A stretch of 64,000 bases of DNA from Hybos culiciformis (Eukaryota > Arthropoda > Insecta > Diptera > Hybotidae), in NCBI GenBank assembly GCA_964007475.1, contig OZ023274.1, positions 79,495,303 through 79,559,302 on the forward strand. Direction: 5' to 3'. The notes below the pieces were generated by a model. That model did not search any database. It saw only the letters and a list, made by a program, of their open reading frames with translations, and was not told the DNA's origin. A program made the translations under genes and the position numbers. Below are positions 10,121 to 20,072 of the stretch, piece by piece. Position 1 is the stretch's first letter. Every line of letters begins with the position of its first letter.

Positions 10121-10610
10121 TTGTGCTTTAAATCAAAAAAATTTTTGTGCCCTATTTGTCACGCTCCGGTTGAGGATACTATACAAGTTTTTCGATCGAA
10201 TAATTAAAAACCAGGATACCAAATAAATTTTTTTTTCGTGAAATTTGTATTTATTATATTAAATAAACATAAAAAAATACTAAATTTAGTTTTAGTAATA
10301 AAATTCAAAATAAAACTTTTTTTTTGAGGACTTAGTTCATCAACTAATTTTGATGAGTTTGTTCATCATGAACTAAGTCATCAAAAATTTAGTAATTTCA
10401 AGTTTTTGATGACTTAGTTCATCTTTTAAAAATGATGAGTTAGTTCCTTTTTAAGAATAATATTAATTTTGATGAGTTAGCTCCTCTATTGATGGGTTAA
10501 TTCACTTAAAATTTTGAGGAGTTAGTTCATTTTTAATTTTTACTTTAAATCCACATTTTTTTGATGAGTTAGTTCATTTTCGTTTTGCGGAGTTAATTCG
10601 TGATGAGTTA

Positions 10611-11177
10611 AGTGCTGTCTCCACTTCAGTGTGAAACGTGTTTTACACAGGAAAGTAGTTTTGTCCACATAAAAATTTGTTGTTTGTAATAAGTTTTGCC
10701 CAAAACTAGTAAAATTTAGGGGTGCCAGCCATACAAATTCACAATTTTTTAAGAAATTTTCACTCAATATGGCACACTTTTTGTTGGATGGATCAAAAAT
10801 TGGAAAAAAAATACAAAAAATCAACCGGTTGTCAAAAATATGTAAATAAAAATATTTGTAAGCAAAATACAATTTATTATTTGAAAGCAAAATATAATTA
10901 AAATATTTGAAAAATTTGAAATATTTTATGAGTAATAATTTTTTGTGACTATTCATTTTTATTTATTTTTTTTTATTAAAAAATTATGAATTGGACAAAA
11001 TTATTTTAAATTAAATGTTTTGTTATTAAAATATTATTTTGTTTACTTCAATATTAAAAGTTTACAAATAATTTTTTTTTTTTCGTCATGTCAAAGTAAA
11101 CATAGAATGTGTAGTGTATACGCTTGTAGTTTTAAACAAGTTTAACACTACTTTAAACTTGAAGTGGAGACAAGATA
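10611..11177. mobile_element. MITE with TGTCTCCACTTCA termini
   Basis: AGTGCTGTCTCCACTTCA and TGAAGTGGAGACAAGATA are flanked by TTA at 10608-10610 and 11178-11180. Removing it restores GATGAGTTAGTTCCCAGAGCC, the right end of FB1, which proves it is a nested later insertion. Harbinger-like TWA duplication; no protein remnant. Confidence 0.85.
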
Positions 11178-11271
11178 TTAGTTCCCAGAGCCAAGGTTTT
11201 TACTTGTCAATAACTTTCACATGTACACATTATTTATATTTTCTATTTTGTACACGTTTATAATTTTAATA

Positions 11272-11298
11272 CTGTAGCCGAGAGGTAAAGTGGTAGAA
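11272..11298 (+). ncRNA. Possible tRNA-derived SINE head (box A-like)
   Basis: GTAGCCGAGAGGTAAAGTGG resembles the D-arm/box A of a Ser- or Leu-type tRNA and directly precedes the 0.3-kb repeat at 11299. That repeat ends in an A run, so the whole may be a SINE. Too short for a tRNA gene. Confidence 0.35.
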
Positions 11299-11620
11299 TG
11301 TAATTAAATTTTTGGAACAATTGTTCCCTATTATTCTTAATTTATGGATGTGCTTTTAAAAGTTGAGAAATGTGTTGTTCGTTTTATTTTCTTGTCTCTC
11401 GATGTCAACTCAATGTTTTTTTTTAAGTAAAACGTGTTAACTTGTTTTTTATTAAATATTGTTAAAAATATAGTAATAAATTAAATAATAAAAAAAAAAG
11501 TGGATAAAATAAATAAAAAAAAATTTACATGAAATAAACTAAATGTATAAACATTTTTTATTTTATTTTATAAGTATTATTACTTTTATTAAATTTTGAA
11601 AAAAAAAAAAAAAAAAAAAA
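11299..11620 (+). repeat. 0.3-kb interspersed repeat, copy 2
   Basis: Matches 3918-4232 nearly base for base from TAATTAAATTTTTGGAACAA to the terminal A run, which is longer here (about 22 A). The two copies are in the same orientation. Confidence 0.7.
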
Positions 11621-11624
11621 TTTA

Positions 11625-12266
11625 AGGGGCCTATTTTAATTTCTGAAGTGGAGTGATATTTGAGTTATTTTCTGAAAAGTTTCACTCAGCTAGCTAATTA
11701 TTATTATCGAATTCACATGTCGGAAAATAATTGAAAATTAAAAGATCTCTGAAAAAAGTCAATTATGGTTTCCGTTTATCGTACAAAATTGTCGGACAGT
11801 AATCAAATCACATTAAAAATTCAAGTGAAAAGGATTCGATTTGTCTCTGATAGGTCTTTTTACCAACTGTAAGTTAATAGAATTGTCCTCCTCATGCCTC
11901 ATCATTTAAATTTAATAATTTTATTAATTGGAAACATTTTAGAAATGTAAGTAGTTATAAGTAGGTGAGAAAGTAATCAAAAAAAAAATATCGAAAATAA
12001 GTACGGATTTTAATTTTTTTTTCTAAATTATAATTTATTTTCACAAAACTAAACTATTTTTTTAAAGAATTTTTTTAATTATATTGTTTCCTAAAATTAT
12101 TATTTTCTTGTTTAATTTTTTTGACAAAAAAAAAAAAAAAGAAGCTTTCATATTTCAGCCGACTTAGTTTTATAAAGTTTCGTTCACTCTGAAACCATAT
12201 TTTTTTTTCGATCGGAACTGTCTTTCACATCACTTTAGTATCACATCGGAAACCAAAATAGGCTTA
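11625..12266. mobile_element. MITE with GCCTATTTT termini
   Basis: Left AGGGGCCTATTTTAATTTCTG and right CCAAAATAGGCTTA (inverted) with TTA on both sides. It lies about 35 bp beyond the donor of family A exon copy 3, inside what would be the next intron. Exact ends are uncertain by a few bases. Confidence 0.6.
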
Positions 12267-12302
12267 TTAATTTTAAGTTTTACAAACAAAAATTGTTCTC
12301 AC

Positions 12303-12932
12303 CTTCTGCACCCCTTTCATCGCCTGAATAATTTACGTCAACTAATATTCGTATACGCCTTATTCTTTCTAAATCTATTCTGAGGTCATCTACGAACCTT
12401 TTTAAAGGGCCAATAAGATCCCTCACAATGTAGGATTCTTCATCAATATTGTTTAAAAAGAATTCTTTATCATTAAGCGTTTCAAGCACTTCGTCTGTAT
12501 AATTTGTTTCGAGTATGTCAAAGAAATTTGTTAAAGTAAGAACAAAATCCAACAAAATATCGTTTTGTTGGTAAATATTTCGTAAAATTCTTCTTGAAAA
12601 AATACGAAAATTTTCTATTTGACTTGCTTCAGGACCTTCTAAAGCATCCGTAATTTCGCGTTCCATTTCAGTATCGACGACTAATAAGTCTCTTGCTAGA
12701 TCAACAAAACTTCTTAACAATTCATTTCGATAAAGTAACCTATTTTGTAATTGTCTTTCCAACATATTTGCCGGTTCCATCAGAATGATTCTTTCTCGTA
12801 CGCCTATAATTTGTTCTATGCCTATTATTTCTGCCACTATTTTATACAAATCAGCATCCAAAAGTCTTCTATGTTTTAACGCAAAACGAGACCTTTCAAT
12901 ACTGGCATTTCGACTGACATTTTGACTGGCAT
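12303..12932 (-). CDS. Unrecognised NASX-repeat protein, internal exon with conserved helical domain (family A, copy 3)
   Basis: An open exon of 630 nt (210 codons) between acceptor TTTTAATCAATAG (ending 12933) and a strong donor GCAGAAG|GTGAGA. It starts with two bases of a split codon and ends with one (phase 1 at both ends), as in copy 2. It has only three ASQN/VSRN/ASIE repeats before RFALKHR and the domain of about 190 residues. Shared signatures with copy 2 are MEPA, FSRRILRNIY-QND-LL-F, DLERIRRIR and DVN-SGDERG. Residue identity looks like roughly one third over the domain, while the frame, splice sites and flanks are conserved, so the copies have probably evolved as protein. Charged, helical, no cysteine cluster. 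Function unknown. Confidence 0.6.
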
Positions 12933-12997
12933 CTATTGATTAAAATCAAGTTTTTTTTTTAATATGACAAAAAAACAAATTTGTAACACAAAAAAAA

Positions 12998-13117
12998 CAT
13001 GTAAATAACTATCATAACTGTCGTGGTATTCCTATTATCATATACGGCGTGTTCGGCCGTCGATTCGATTTCCACCTCAGACAGGAATTTGTGTCAATTT
13101 TACAATTTGTCTTCTTG
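12998..13117 (+). repeat. tRNA-like SINE fragment, copy at family A locus 3
   Basis: Homologous to 7440-7562, here with the better box B CGATTCGATTTCC and CACCTCAGACAGG. Homology between the two loci stops at GTCTTCTTGAG, which gives the edge of the duplicated segment. Confidence 0.4.
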
Positions 13118-13147
13118 AGGGGTGAGTGCCACTTGTACAATTACCAG

Positions 13148-13583
13148 CAGGGCTGCCAGATTGGGGAATTTTTTCCCCAAATTGAGGAAATTTTTAATTT
13201 CGGGGGAAAAAAAAGTTAAAAAAAAAGTGGGGAATAATATGAGGAAAATATTTTTTTCTGAGGAAAATTTGAAGAAATTCAGAAATATTGTGCTAACGTT
13301 GGCAATCAGACTCGTAAATTTTGTCATTACCATATTCTTCTACGTACGTTGAGCTCAAAATCTATTGTTGGAACTAAACTTTTTGATTTACAACATATAA
13401 GTACCGCATAAAATCTGAACACATTAAAAATTTGAGGAAATCTTGCAAAAATAAGCTGTTTTTGGGGAAAAACTGAAGTGAGTAAAACCGTTCTAAATTT
13501 TTTTTTTTTATAATTAAGGGCAAAAAAATTTTTAGTACACAAAAAATTTTACGAAATTTCATTCATTCCATCTGGCAGCCCTG
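13148..13583. mobile_element. Non-autonomous hAT element with 8-bp duplication
   Basis: Termini CAGGGCTGCCAGAT and ATCTGGCAGCCCTG, flanked by a perfect ATTACCAG at 13140-13147 and 13584-13591. CAGGG termini and 8-bp duplications are typical of hAT. The interior (GGGGAATTTTTTCCCC and similar) has no transposase. Confidence 0.9.
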
Positions 13584-13639
13584 ATTACCAGTTGTACAAT
13601 TTTTCAATTTGTATAGAGAAAAAAACTAAGCAAAATGTA

Positions 13640-14105
13640 TGGAAAAGCTGTTTTAATGGGTGACCGCTACTGCGTCCCATTCGCTTCGAGCAAGCGCGCC
13701 AAAAACAAAATAAAATAAAATGTGCCCTAGCGGGGTATGGAAATAAGGTCGCGTGAAATAAGGCCGCGAGGTTTTTTTGTTGCGGTCTTATTTCATTTTG
13801 AAAAATAAAATTAGACCGCACAAAAAGTCCTCGCGGCCTTATTTCATTTTGATAAATGAAATAAGACCGCGACCAAAGTCATCGCGGCCTTATTTCGTTT
13901 TGAAAAACTTCGGAGGGCTAATTCCATTTTTATAAATGAAATAAGGCCGCGTAGTAATTTCATGTTTCAAAAAGAAATAAGACCTCAATAAAAAATCTTG
14001 TGAGATGAGCACACAGGGCAGGGGCAGCAGGGTGGCGTGCGGGCGGTTGGTCAGTGGGATTTGCGGCGCCAGCGACACAAGTAAAGCGACATAAAGTAAA
14101 TTTTT
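13640..14105. repeat. Array of inverted GAAATAAGGCCGCG motifs plus G-rich module
   Basis: GAAATAAGACCGCG and CGCGGCCTTATTTC alternate about eight times between 13738 and 13990, preceded by GCGTCCCATTCGCTTCGAGC and ATGTGCCCTAGCGGGGT. It is followed by a G-rich block (14010-14075, GGGCGGTTGGTCAGTGGG) that recurs in FB2 at 33680-33745 and at 53230-53280. Foldback-like; ends not resolved. Confidence 0.65.
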
Positions 14106-14170
14106 AATTTTTTAAATGTAGTATAAGTATAATTTTCGAAAAAAGAGAACAAAAATTTTGTAGTCTATAA

Positions 14171-14616
14171 TAGCTTGTTTACACTTAGCTAATTTAACAT
14201 GTTCGGACAACGAACATGTTCCTTTGTTGTTTTTGATGTTGTTTTTTCATAGTAAAAAAATTAAAACAGAAACACGTTCTTCAACATGTTTCTACAAAAA
14301 CATGCTAATTTTCAGGGATGAATGAGTAATTTTTGAATAATATTTTGGTATGCCATTTTTGACTTTAAAATTTTATAAAGGTGGAGATACACTCATGATA
14401 AATGACGCGCGAGTTCTTAACCTTGACACAACTTCATATATTTTAACTTTTTTGGGCGCGTCAGTTCCTTTGAGCTTATCTCCGGTATTATTTGAAATTT
14501 TTTATCTGACAGAGCTAAACATGTTAACATACGAAAAACATCGTCTGAACGGTCGATTTTCCAAAGATGTTTAACTCCTTTCGAACATGTTAAATTAGCG
14601 AAGTGTGAACAAGGCA
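14171..14616. mobile_element. MITE, TACCTTGTT family (member 1)
   Basis: TAGCTTGTTTACACTTAGCT and the inverse of TGCCTTGTTCACACTTCGCT, flanked by TAA (14168-14170, 14617-14619). AACATGTTCG is repeated inside both arms. An ORF of about 70 codons inside has no domain. Confidence 0.85.
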
Positions 14617-14754
14617 TAACCAAATGTCCATACTGTACTTCCGAATAAGGGGTACTATCGGCAATGGGGACTCAGGATATATATGTCATTGTACCCGCAA
14701 ATGCCATCTAGTGGCCGAAAAACTCAACTGAAATTTTTTTGAAATTTTCTCGGT

Positions 14755-15075
14755 AATTTTAAGTCACTTTCAAAACGACATAAAGTCGGTTGATTTTATG
14801 TCTTTTTCTAAAATGTGACATGAGGTCAATTGACACTTTAGATCTTGACTTTATGCCACATAGTTAATTGACTTTTTTTCCTTTATTTCACTTTAAACAT
14901 TTTTTGCAAAGCGACATAAGGTCAATTGACTTTATGTCCCTTTAGATCTTGACTTTATGTCATTTTCCAAATCCATCATCATTCTCGGTGCGCTGACTTA
15001 AAGTAAAGAGATATAAGATAAATTTACTTTATGTCCCCTTTCAAAAAGACTTTAAGTCGTTTTTGTTTTTTATTT
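14755..15075. repeat. Array of inverted GACATAAAGTCAATTGAC motifs
   Basis: CGACATAAAGTCGGTTGA, GTCAATTGACTTTATGTC and similar palindromic motifs recur about nine times. The first appear at 14085-14100, before the MITE, so the MITE split an older array. Foldback-like. Confidence 0.65.
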
Positions 15076-15149
15076 TAAGTGCTTTTTATTTCAAATGAAA
15101 TTGACATAACATAAATAAACTAACAGTTTCTAAAAAATAAATTTTTGGC

Positions 15150-15640
15150 TAAAGTGCAGACAACGTGACGGCATCATAAAACTGGGCATACGGAAACTGT
15201 GCTATCGCGTCCCAATCGCTCTGCGCGAATCACGCCAAGGAAAAAAAAAATGTGCCCTAGGGGGTTCCCCGAAACATTTTTTCCACGTAAAATAGGGCAC
15301 ATCGGGTAAAAAAGAAAGTTGGCCCTAAAAAATGTACGAAAAAGCTGTTATGCATAATTAAGGACCGATGCCGCGTCCCATTTTTTCAAGTAAATTGTTT
15401 CGTCTAAAACCGAAATAATGCATAATGTATCTGTTCGGTTAAAAACGAAACAAATTATACGAAATTGTGTATATGCTTTAATTCGGTTTCAAAACGAATC
15501 GATGCATGGGAAGTAAAACGAAAGTAAATATTATAAACAGTTTCGGTTTTAACCGAAAGTGTGCATACATGTGTCCCTATTTTACGTGCAAAAACTGTTT
15601 TGGGGATTCCCCCAGGGCACATTTTTTTTATTTCTAGTGA
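15150..15640. repeat. Repeat remnants sharing GTGCCCTAGGGGG and GCGTCCCAT motifs
   Basis: ATGTGCCCTAGGGGGTTCCCC (15249) is inverted at GGGATTCCCCCAGGGCACAT (about 15602). AAAAGCTGTT, GCGTCCCAT and the CCCTAG box recur from 13650-13730. Old, scrambled repeat; nothing coding. Confidence 0.5.
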
Positions 15641-15913
15641 AACTTCTTTAGAGGCATTGTGATTGAGAGTGAAAAAATCCTGAACCCACCAGATACAGAG
15701 TATGAGCTCTTTATCTTCTAGGTCAAAATATTTTTCTTTAAAACGTCTTAACCAATCTCTGCATGTCGTTTCTAAATTCTGATAGAGCATGGTTTCCACA
15801 AAAATTCGATGCGCTTCAGATGCAGATTTGTTGCGGATATAATAATGTAATAATTCCCCGCAAAAACGTTTTTGTTGCAACGAAATCCGTTTGGAATATT
15901 CATTACGCAACAA
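15640..15913 (-). pseudogene. Mariner-type transposase remnant, internally deleted
   Basis: Residues about 15-70 of the minus-strand ORF read FCGELLHYY, SASEAHRIFVETM, TTCRDWLRRFKEKYFDLEDKE. This is the N-terminal helix-turn-helix of mariner transposases (SAAEAHR, TTCRDWFRRFK, FDVEDKER). It jumps to LCIWW, a motif normally about 100 residues further on, so the middle is deleted. A 45-bp segment at 15640-15675 (AGTGAAACTTCTTTAGAGGC) also occurs at 33315-33358. The catalytic D-D-34-D region is missing. Confidence 0.65.
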
Positions 15914-16087
15914 AAAATGTTATTTCATTACATACAATGGAAAAAATTATTTTTGATTCAAAATAATTTTATTTTAAATCTACACCTCGAACCTGAAAAC
16001 GTTGGTGTTTGTTGAATAGTCAAAATGTAAGAAACATTTTTCACACCATTATAATGAAATAAAATTTTGCTGTGTAATGCGTTGTTT

Positions 16088-16511
16088 ATGCGTTGTTTAT
16101 AGCTAATTGACCTATCTGTAAAAATGATACCGTAAAAACCGTTTTTCTATGTTATTATTCTATTTATATTTAAGCAAATTTGCTGATAATGAAGATATTA
16201 GTTTTATCTATTTTTCGTAAAAAGAATTTTTTTAAAATATTTTCAAATAACTAAGAAAATTGAATTTATTTTTTTTTGATATCTGAAAAATTTCATTACT
16301 TCACAAAATTATTTTTTTGTTTCTTTTTCATTACGTTTCCTACCTATCATAATATTTTTTTACGATACCTTTCCTGTCAAAAAAATTTTTTTTGTTTTTT
16401 TTTTATATTTTTTGCAGTAGATTTTTTATTTTCAGATAAAATTAGCTGTGAATAGGTTTCCGGAACATTCCTCCAAAAATTACTTTACTGTGGTAGCTAT
16501 AAACAACGCAT
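16088..16511. mobile_element. MITE with perfect ATGCGTTGTTTATAGCTA termini
   Basis: An 18-bp perfect inverted repeat; TA flanks TGCG...CGCA on both sides, compatible with a TA target duplication (Tc1/mariner-type). Interior AT-rich, no coding. Confidence 0.6.
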
Positions 16512-16858
16512 AAAGATTCCAATTGCAAGGAATGAAATTTATTACAGCTTCGCAACACTCAGTTGAACAATATGTAATTGACCGAAAATAAATAACAAAC
16601 TTAATGAATTTCATTCCAAATTTAATAGATTTTAATACAAATTTCTCTTTGTGTGGTTTTATTCTTTTTATCGTGTTTTATGCTAACGACTCGAAGACAT
16701 AGGGGGGTTATTATGTAACTCGATTCTAAAATGGAATTCGAGTAAAAATTTAGATCGAAATTATGTAATTCGAATTCGGATTTTTATTTTTTTTATTTTT
16801 TATTTTTCAAGATTCGAATATTTTATAAAGTTGGCTATGAATATTGACGGCATTATGC

Positions 16859-16935
16859 CTTGTTCACACTTCGCTAATTTAACATGTTCGAAAGGAGTTA
16901 AACATCTTTGGAAAATCGACCGTTCAAACACGGCA
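16859..16935. mobile_element. Solo end of TACCTTGTT-family MITE
   Basis: TGCCTTGTTCACACTTCGCT, then AACATGTTCGAAAGGAG, as at the right end of the 14171 MITE, but cut off after about 76 bp. GGCATTATG lies on both sides. It looks like a MITE that lost its other half. Confidence 0.55.
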
Positions 16936-17547
16936 TTATGCAACTGAAAAACGAATAAAAATTATTCGAATTTCGAAAATTTTGTTCGATAATTTTTTTT
17001 CAAACGGAAAAAACTAAATAACCCACCAAGGAAATAATTTGTTGAAATTTAAGTTCATTTTGAAATAAAATGGAATTAAAACATAAATTTTCAGTGTTAT
17101 TTTATTTATTAATAAATTAATATTTTATATTAAATTTGTAATAAATAATAAAAAAGAAAAAAAAAATTTCTTCCAAAACATATTTGAAGTCTAAAATTTT
17201 TCTGGAAGCTGAAAAGAAAAGGATCATAATCGTAAAAATTATCTGCTATAAAAATTCGAGTTTTCAATTATTATACTCCTTTTTTCAAAAATATTAGAAT
17301 TATCCCTAATTCCTTTTCTTTGGATTGCTTCCTTATTTCCTTCTCGGCAATGTCCCTCATTATCTAACGACAGACAAACACTGTCCATTAATTAAAAATT
17401 TATTATTTAACTTTACGAAAAAAAATACTTTTATTTAAAATTTTCAAACAATTTTAGAAAATAAATCAAAACAAACAACAAACAGATGATATTGACTTTT
17501 TTTTATTCGAATAAAACATTGTAGCCGACGTTTTAAAGCTGCCTTTA

Positions 17548-17697
17548 TGCTGAAAACACAATTGAGGCGACAGCGACGGCGACAGCGATAGCGACTGTCA
17601 AAAACCATATATTTGTATGAGAATGAAACAATTGAGGCGATTTTTTATATGAAAAATCGCTGTCGCCGTCGTCGTCGCCCCAATTGTGTTTTCAGCA
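17548..17697. mobile_element. 150-bp palindromic MITE, TGCTGAAAACACAATTG
   Basis: Termini TGCTGAAAACACAATTG and CAATTGTGTTTTCAGCA are perfect; flanking TTA at 17545-17547 and 17698-17700. Subterminal GGCGACAGCGACGGCGACAG is a short GCGACA tandem that pairs with the other arm. Confidence 0.9.
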
Positions 17698-18281
17698 TTA
17701 TTCGATTGTTTTACTTTCGATTTACATAATAGCATTTCATAATGGAATCGAAAACAACTTTCGAATCAATCCGAATTGCATAATACCATAGATGAAGAAT
17801 AGTATCAGATGGTAAACTTCCATACATCGTATTTTAAGTTTGATATTTCAAAAAATGGTATTTTCTTGTGAGGGTATTAAGGTACTTGTCCACGAAGCAA
17901 ATAAAATTTCGTGCAACTTTGAGTGTCGCCACTTAAATTGCCTATATCGTTTACACGTATCCTTGAATTTGCGAGTGGCGTGCTATAATACGGGTTGCGC
18001 AACTCAATAAGTGGCATAAAATTAAAAAAAAGTTGCATATGCGTTTACACTTAATATGCAATTTAAGTGGTCGCAATTTGAATATTTCTGTAGTGTATTT
18101 TAGTGTGATTAGGCAAATTAATATAAAATAAATAAAGATTTAATTAAAAAATGTATGATGATGATGTTGTACAATCTGCAGCAATCTTTCACTAGTTCTT
18201 ATCAAGAGGAGACAAAGAAAACGAAAAAAACGAAACTGTTGGGTAAGAAACTGGATAAAAAATAGAGATAATTACGGTGTA

Positions 18282-18600
18282 ATGAATACGCTTTTACGAG
18301 AACTGAGAGAAGGAGATGAAGCATTCAATAATAACTTTTTACGAATGAATGTTGAAGATTTTGATTGCTTATTAACTAAAGTGAATCCATTAATTAGAAA
18401 AAAATATACCTTAATGAGAAAGTCAATTCCACCAAATGAACGACTAGTCTTAACACTAAGATATTTAGCAACAGGTAAAAATTTTTAAGTAAATATCAAA
18501 AAAATTGTAGGTGAACAGTAATACTTATTTTTCAGGTGATAGCTACCAATCATTGATGTATCTATTTCGTATCCCAACTCCGAGCTCATCTGCTATTTCT
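18282..18600 (+). pseudogene. Harbinger transposase, N-terminal fragment
   Basis: The reading begins at ATG 18282, with DFDCLLTKVNPLI, then ERLVLTLRYLATG. After an apparent intron (GTAAAAATTT to TTTTTCAG) it continues DSYQSLMYLFRIPTP and stops. Rhyming motifs (ERL-TLRFLATG, DS--SL-Y-FRI) open every HARBI1-like transposase. The DDE core that should follow is absent: the sequence jumps straight into the MADF-like gene of the opposite strand. Non-functional. Confidence 0.75.
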
Positions 18601-19173
18601 TGAATATTCTTATGTCTTTTGACTTTATTTCTATAGTCTTCCTTAGTTATGCCTTGGAAAAATTGAACTCGAAAAACATGTTCTTGAGCACAAAAATATG
18701 TTATTAAAATCGACCGAACAGACTACCTTCATGTGTTTTACAGAACAGATAAACATCTGTTTTTTTTTCTCAAGTTTAAAAACAAAAGTAAACAATACAA
18801 TCACCTACAAATTCAATTCAAATTCGAAATAAAAAACAATAACAAACTTTTTTTTCATTTGTTTACAAATAAATACGACATAACATTAATGGCTTCCACA
18901 TATTGCCTCACGAAATATTTGTAAAAATTACTCAACCACTCCTTTAATAACAACATGTTTTGGCAAGAACATGTTCTTGTTCTTGTTTTTATTACTATGG
19001 GAAAACTACTTCAAAAACATAAAATTAACATGTTCTTGATCAAGACCATGTTAATCGTGTCAGTTTGTCCAAGGCATTACATTCCATAGCCTTTCTTTCA
19101 TTTCCAACAATTCTATTAATTTCAAAGTGTTGTCTCGATTCCATGTAACTTTAAAACATTTATTTTCTGCCAT
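18592..19173 (-). pseudogene. MADF/Myb-like accessory gene of the Harbinger element, split by a MITE
   Basis: Starts at ATG 19173 with WNRDNTLKLIELLEMKERLW, as in the SANT/MADF DNA-binding proteins that accompany Harbinger transposases. The frame reaches 19080, where the MITE at 18650-19076 intervenes, and resumes at 18646 with KEDYRNKVKRHKNIQEIADEL. Deleting the MITE and one TTA joins both halves in frame. It then ends abruptly at the deletion point near 18592. Confidence 0.7.
18650..19076. mobile_element. MITE, TACCTTGTT family (member 2), nested
   Basis: TGCCTTGGAAAAATTGAAC and the inverse of TGCCTTGGACAAACTGAC, flanked by TTA on both sides (18647-18649, 19077-19079). AACATGTTCTTG is repeated internally. 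The insertion target is the coding region of the MADF-like gene. Confidence 0.85.
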
Positions 19174-19515
19174 GGTTATTTGAATTGATTGAACGGAAAA
19201 GTACCAATTAAAAATTGCGTGCAACACAAAATTACACGCAACACAAAATTAAACGAGTTTGAATTTTTTTTTGATTACGCAACTTTAAATTTTTGACAGT
19301 TTACACTAAGCAATTTAAAAAATAGCAAGAAATTAAAAAGTTGCATACTATTGAGTGGCATATGCCATTTCTGTGAGTTGCAATATTGTTTACATGTTGT
19401 GTTGCAATTGAGTGGCCGTTGCAACTTTTGGAGTTGCGCGACATTTAAATTGCTTCGTGGACAAATACCTTTAGTGAAACAAAATAAAAACAGCTTTAAA
19501 TTTTCCATGTATTTA

Positions 19516-19910
19516 GAGCCCGCTCCCAAACTGAGACTATTTTAGAAACTGAAAATTTTTTTTAATTTCTAGAATTTCTAGTTTTGGAACGACACTATTT
19601 TACAGCTGTTATTTTACAATTATTTTACAAATCAAGATTTTTTGACGTAAAAATCGTTTCGAAATGATATTTATATTTTAAAAATCTGCAAAGGGAAATT
19701 TTAAATTTCCCATAATAAACTCAGTTTATAGGTGTACTTTTTAGTGCACCTCATTTTTAAAAAAAAACAAAAAATTTAAAATTTAAGCAGACGTTGCAGA
19801 TGATACAGATTAAATGTCAAGCCTATTTCAATTTCTGAAAAAAAGGAATTTTCTTTAGCAGAAAAGGTATATTTTACGATTTAAAATAGTCTCAGTTTGG
19901 GAACGGGCTC
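19516..19910. mobile_element. MITE with GAGCCCGCTCCCAAACTGAG termini
   Basis: A 29-bp inverted repeat with one mismatch region (GAGCCCGCTCCCAAACTGAG against GAGCCCGTTCCCAAACTGAG), flanked by TTA at 19513-19515 and 19911-19913. No coding. Confidence 0.9.
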
Positions 19911-20072
19911 TTAGTAAACATATTTTTACATTTGCACTCAACTCAATACAAAATAATAAATAAAAAATCATATTGAAGCTAAATACACAAATGAAATTGT
20001 GTATACAAAAAAATGCATAATAAAAATAATACACGGATGATAACTTTCTATTTTACAGAAGATTTTAACTAA

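Larger units (their letters stand above)
9436..11192. mobile_element. Foldback element FB1 with 9-bp target duplication
   Basis: Termini GGCTCTGGGAACTAA (9436) and TTAGTTCCCAGAGCC (ending 11192) are perfect inverses, flanked by AAGGTTTTT at 9427-9435 and 11193-11201. The arms consist of short tandem variants of AACTAACTCATCAAAA and its inverse, plus CGAACTAACTCCGCAAAACG. Tandemly repetitive arms and a 9-bp duplication are the hallmarks of Drosophila-type Foldback elements. No transposase gene is inside. Two later features sit within it: a GC-rich minisatellite (9990-10120) and a MITE (10611-11177). Confidence 0.85.
16703..17790. mobile_element. Decayed Harbinger-like element, GGGGGTTATTATGTAA family
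   Basis: Left GGGGGGTTATTATGTAACTC and right inverse GGTATTATGCAATTCGG. Both continue with GATTCGAAA-type text. The same terminus is seen at 53985-54058 and, more diverged, near 41250, 46432 and 53560. It contains two nested pieces (16859-16935 and 17548-17697). No transposase frame left. Confidence 0.55.
17880..19470 (+). mobile_element. PIF/Harbinger transposon remnant with two gene fragments
   Basis: Termini AGGTACTTGTCCACGAAGCAA and TTGCTTCGTGGACAAATACCT, flanked by TTA (17877-17879, 19471-19473), 1591 bp. It carries, divergently as usual for this superfamily, the start of a HARBI1-like transposase (plus) and a MADF/Myb-like protein (minus). A MITE is nested at 18650-19076. Confidence 0.85.

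Noticed and set aside
11272..11298. tRNA gene
   Set aside because: Only a D-arm-like segment is present; no anticodon or T arm follows.
13585..14078. Minus-strand ORFs with Arg/Pro/Leu-rich products
   Set aside because: They run across inverted GAAATAAGGCCGCG motifs and a G-rich block; composition artefact.
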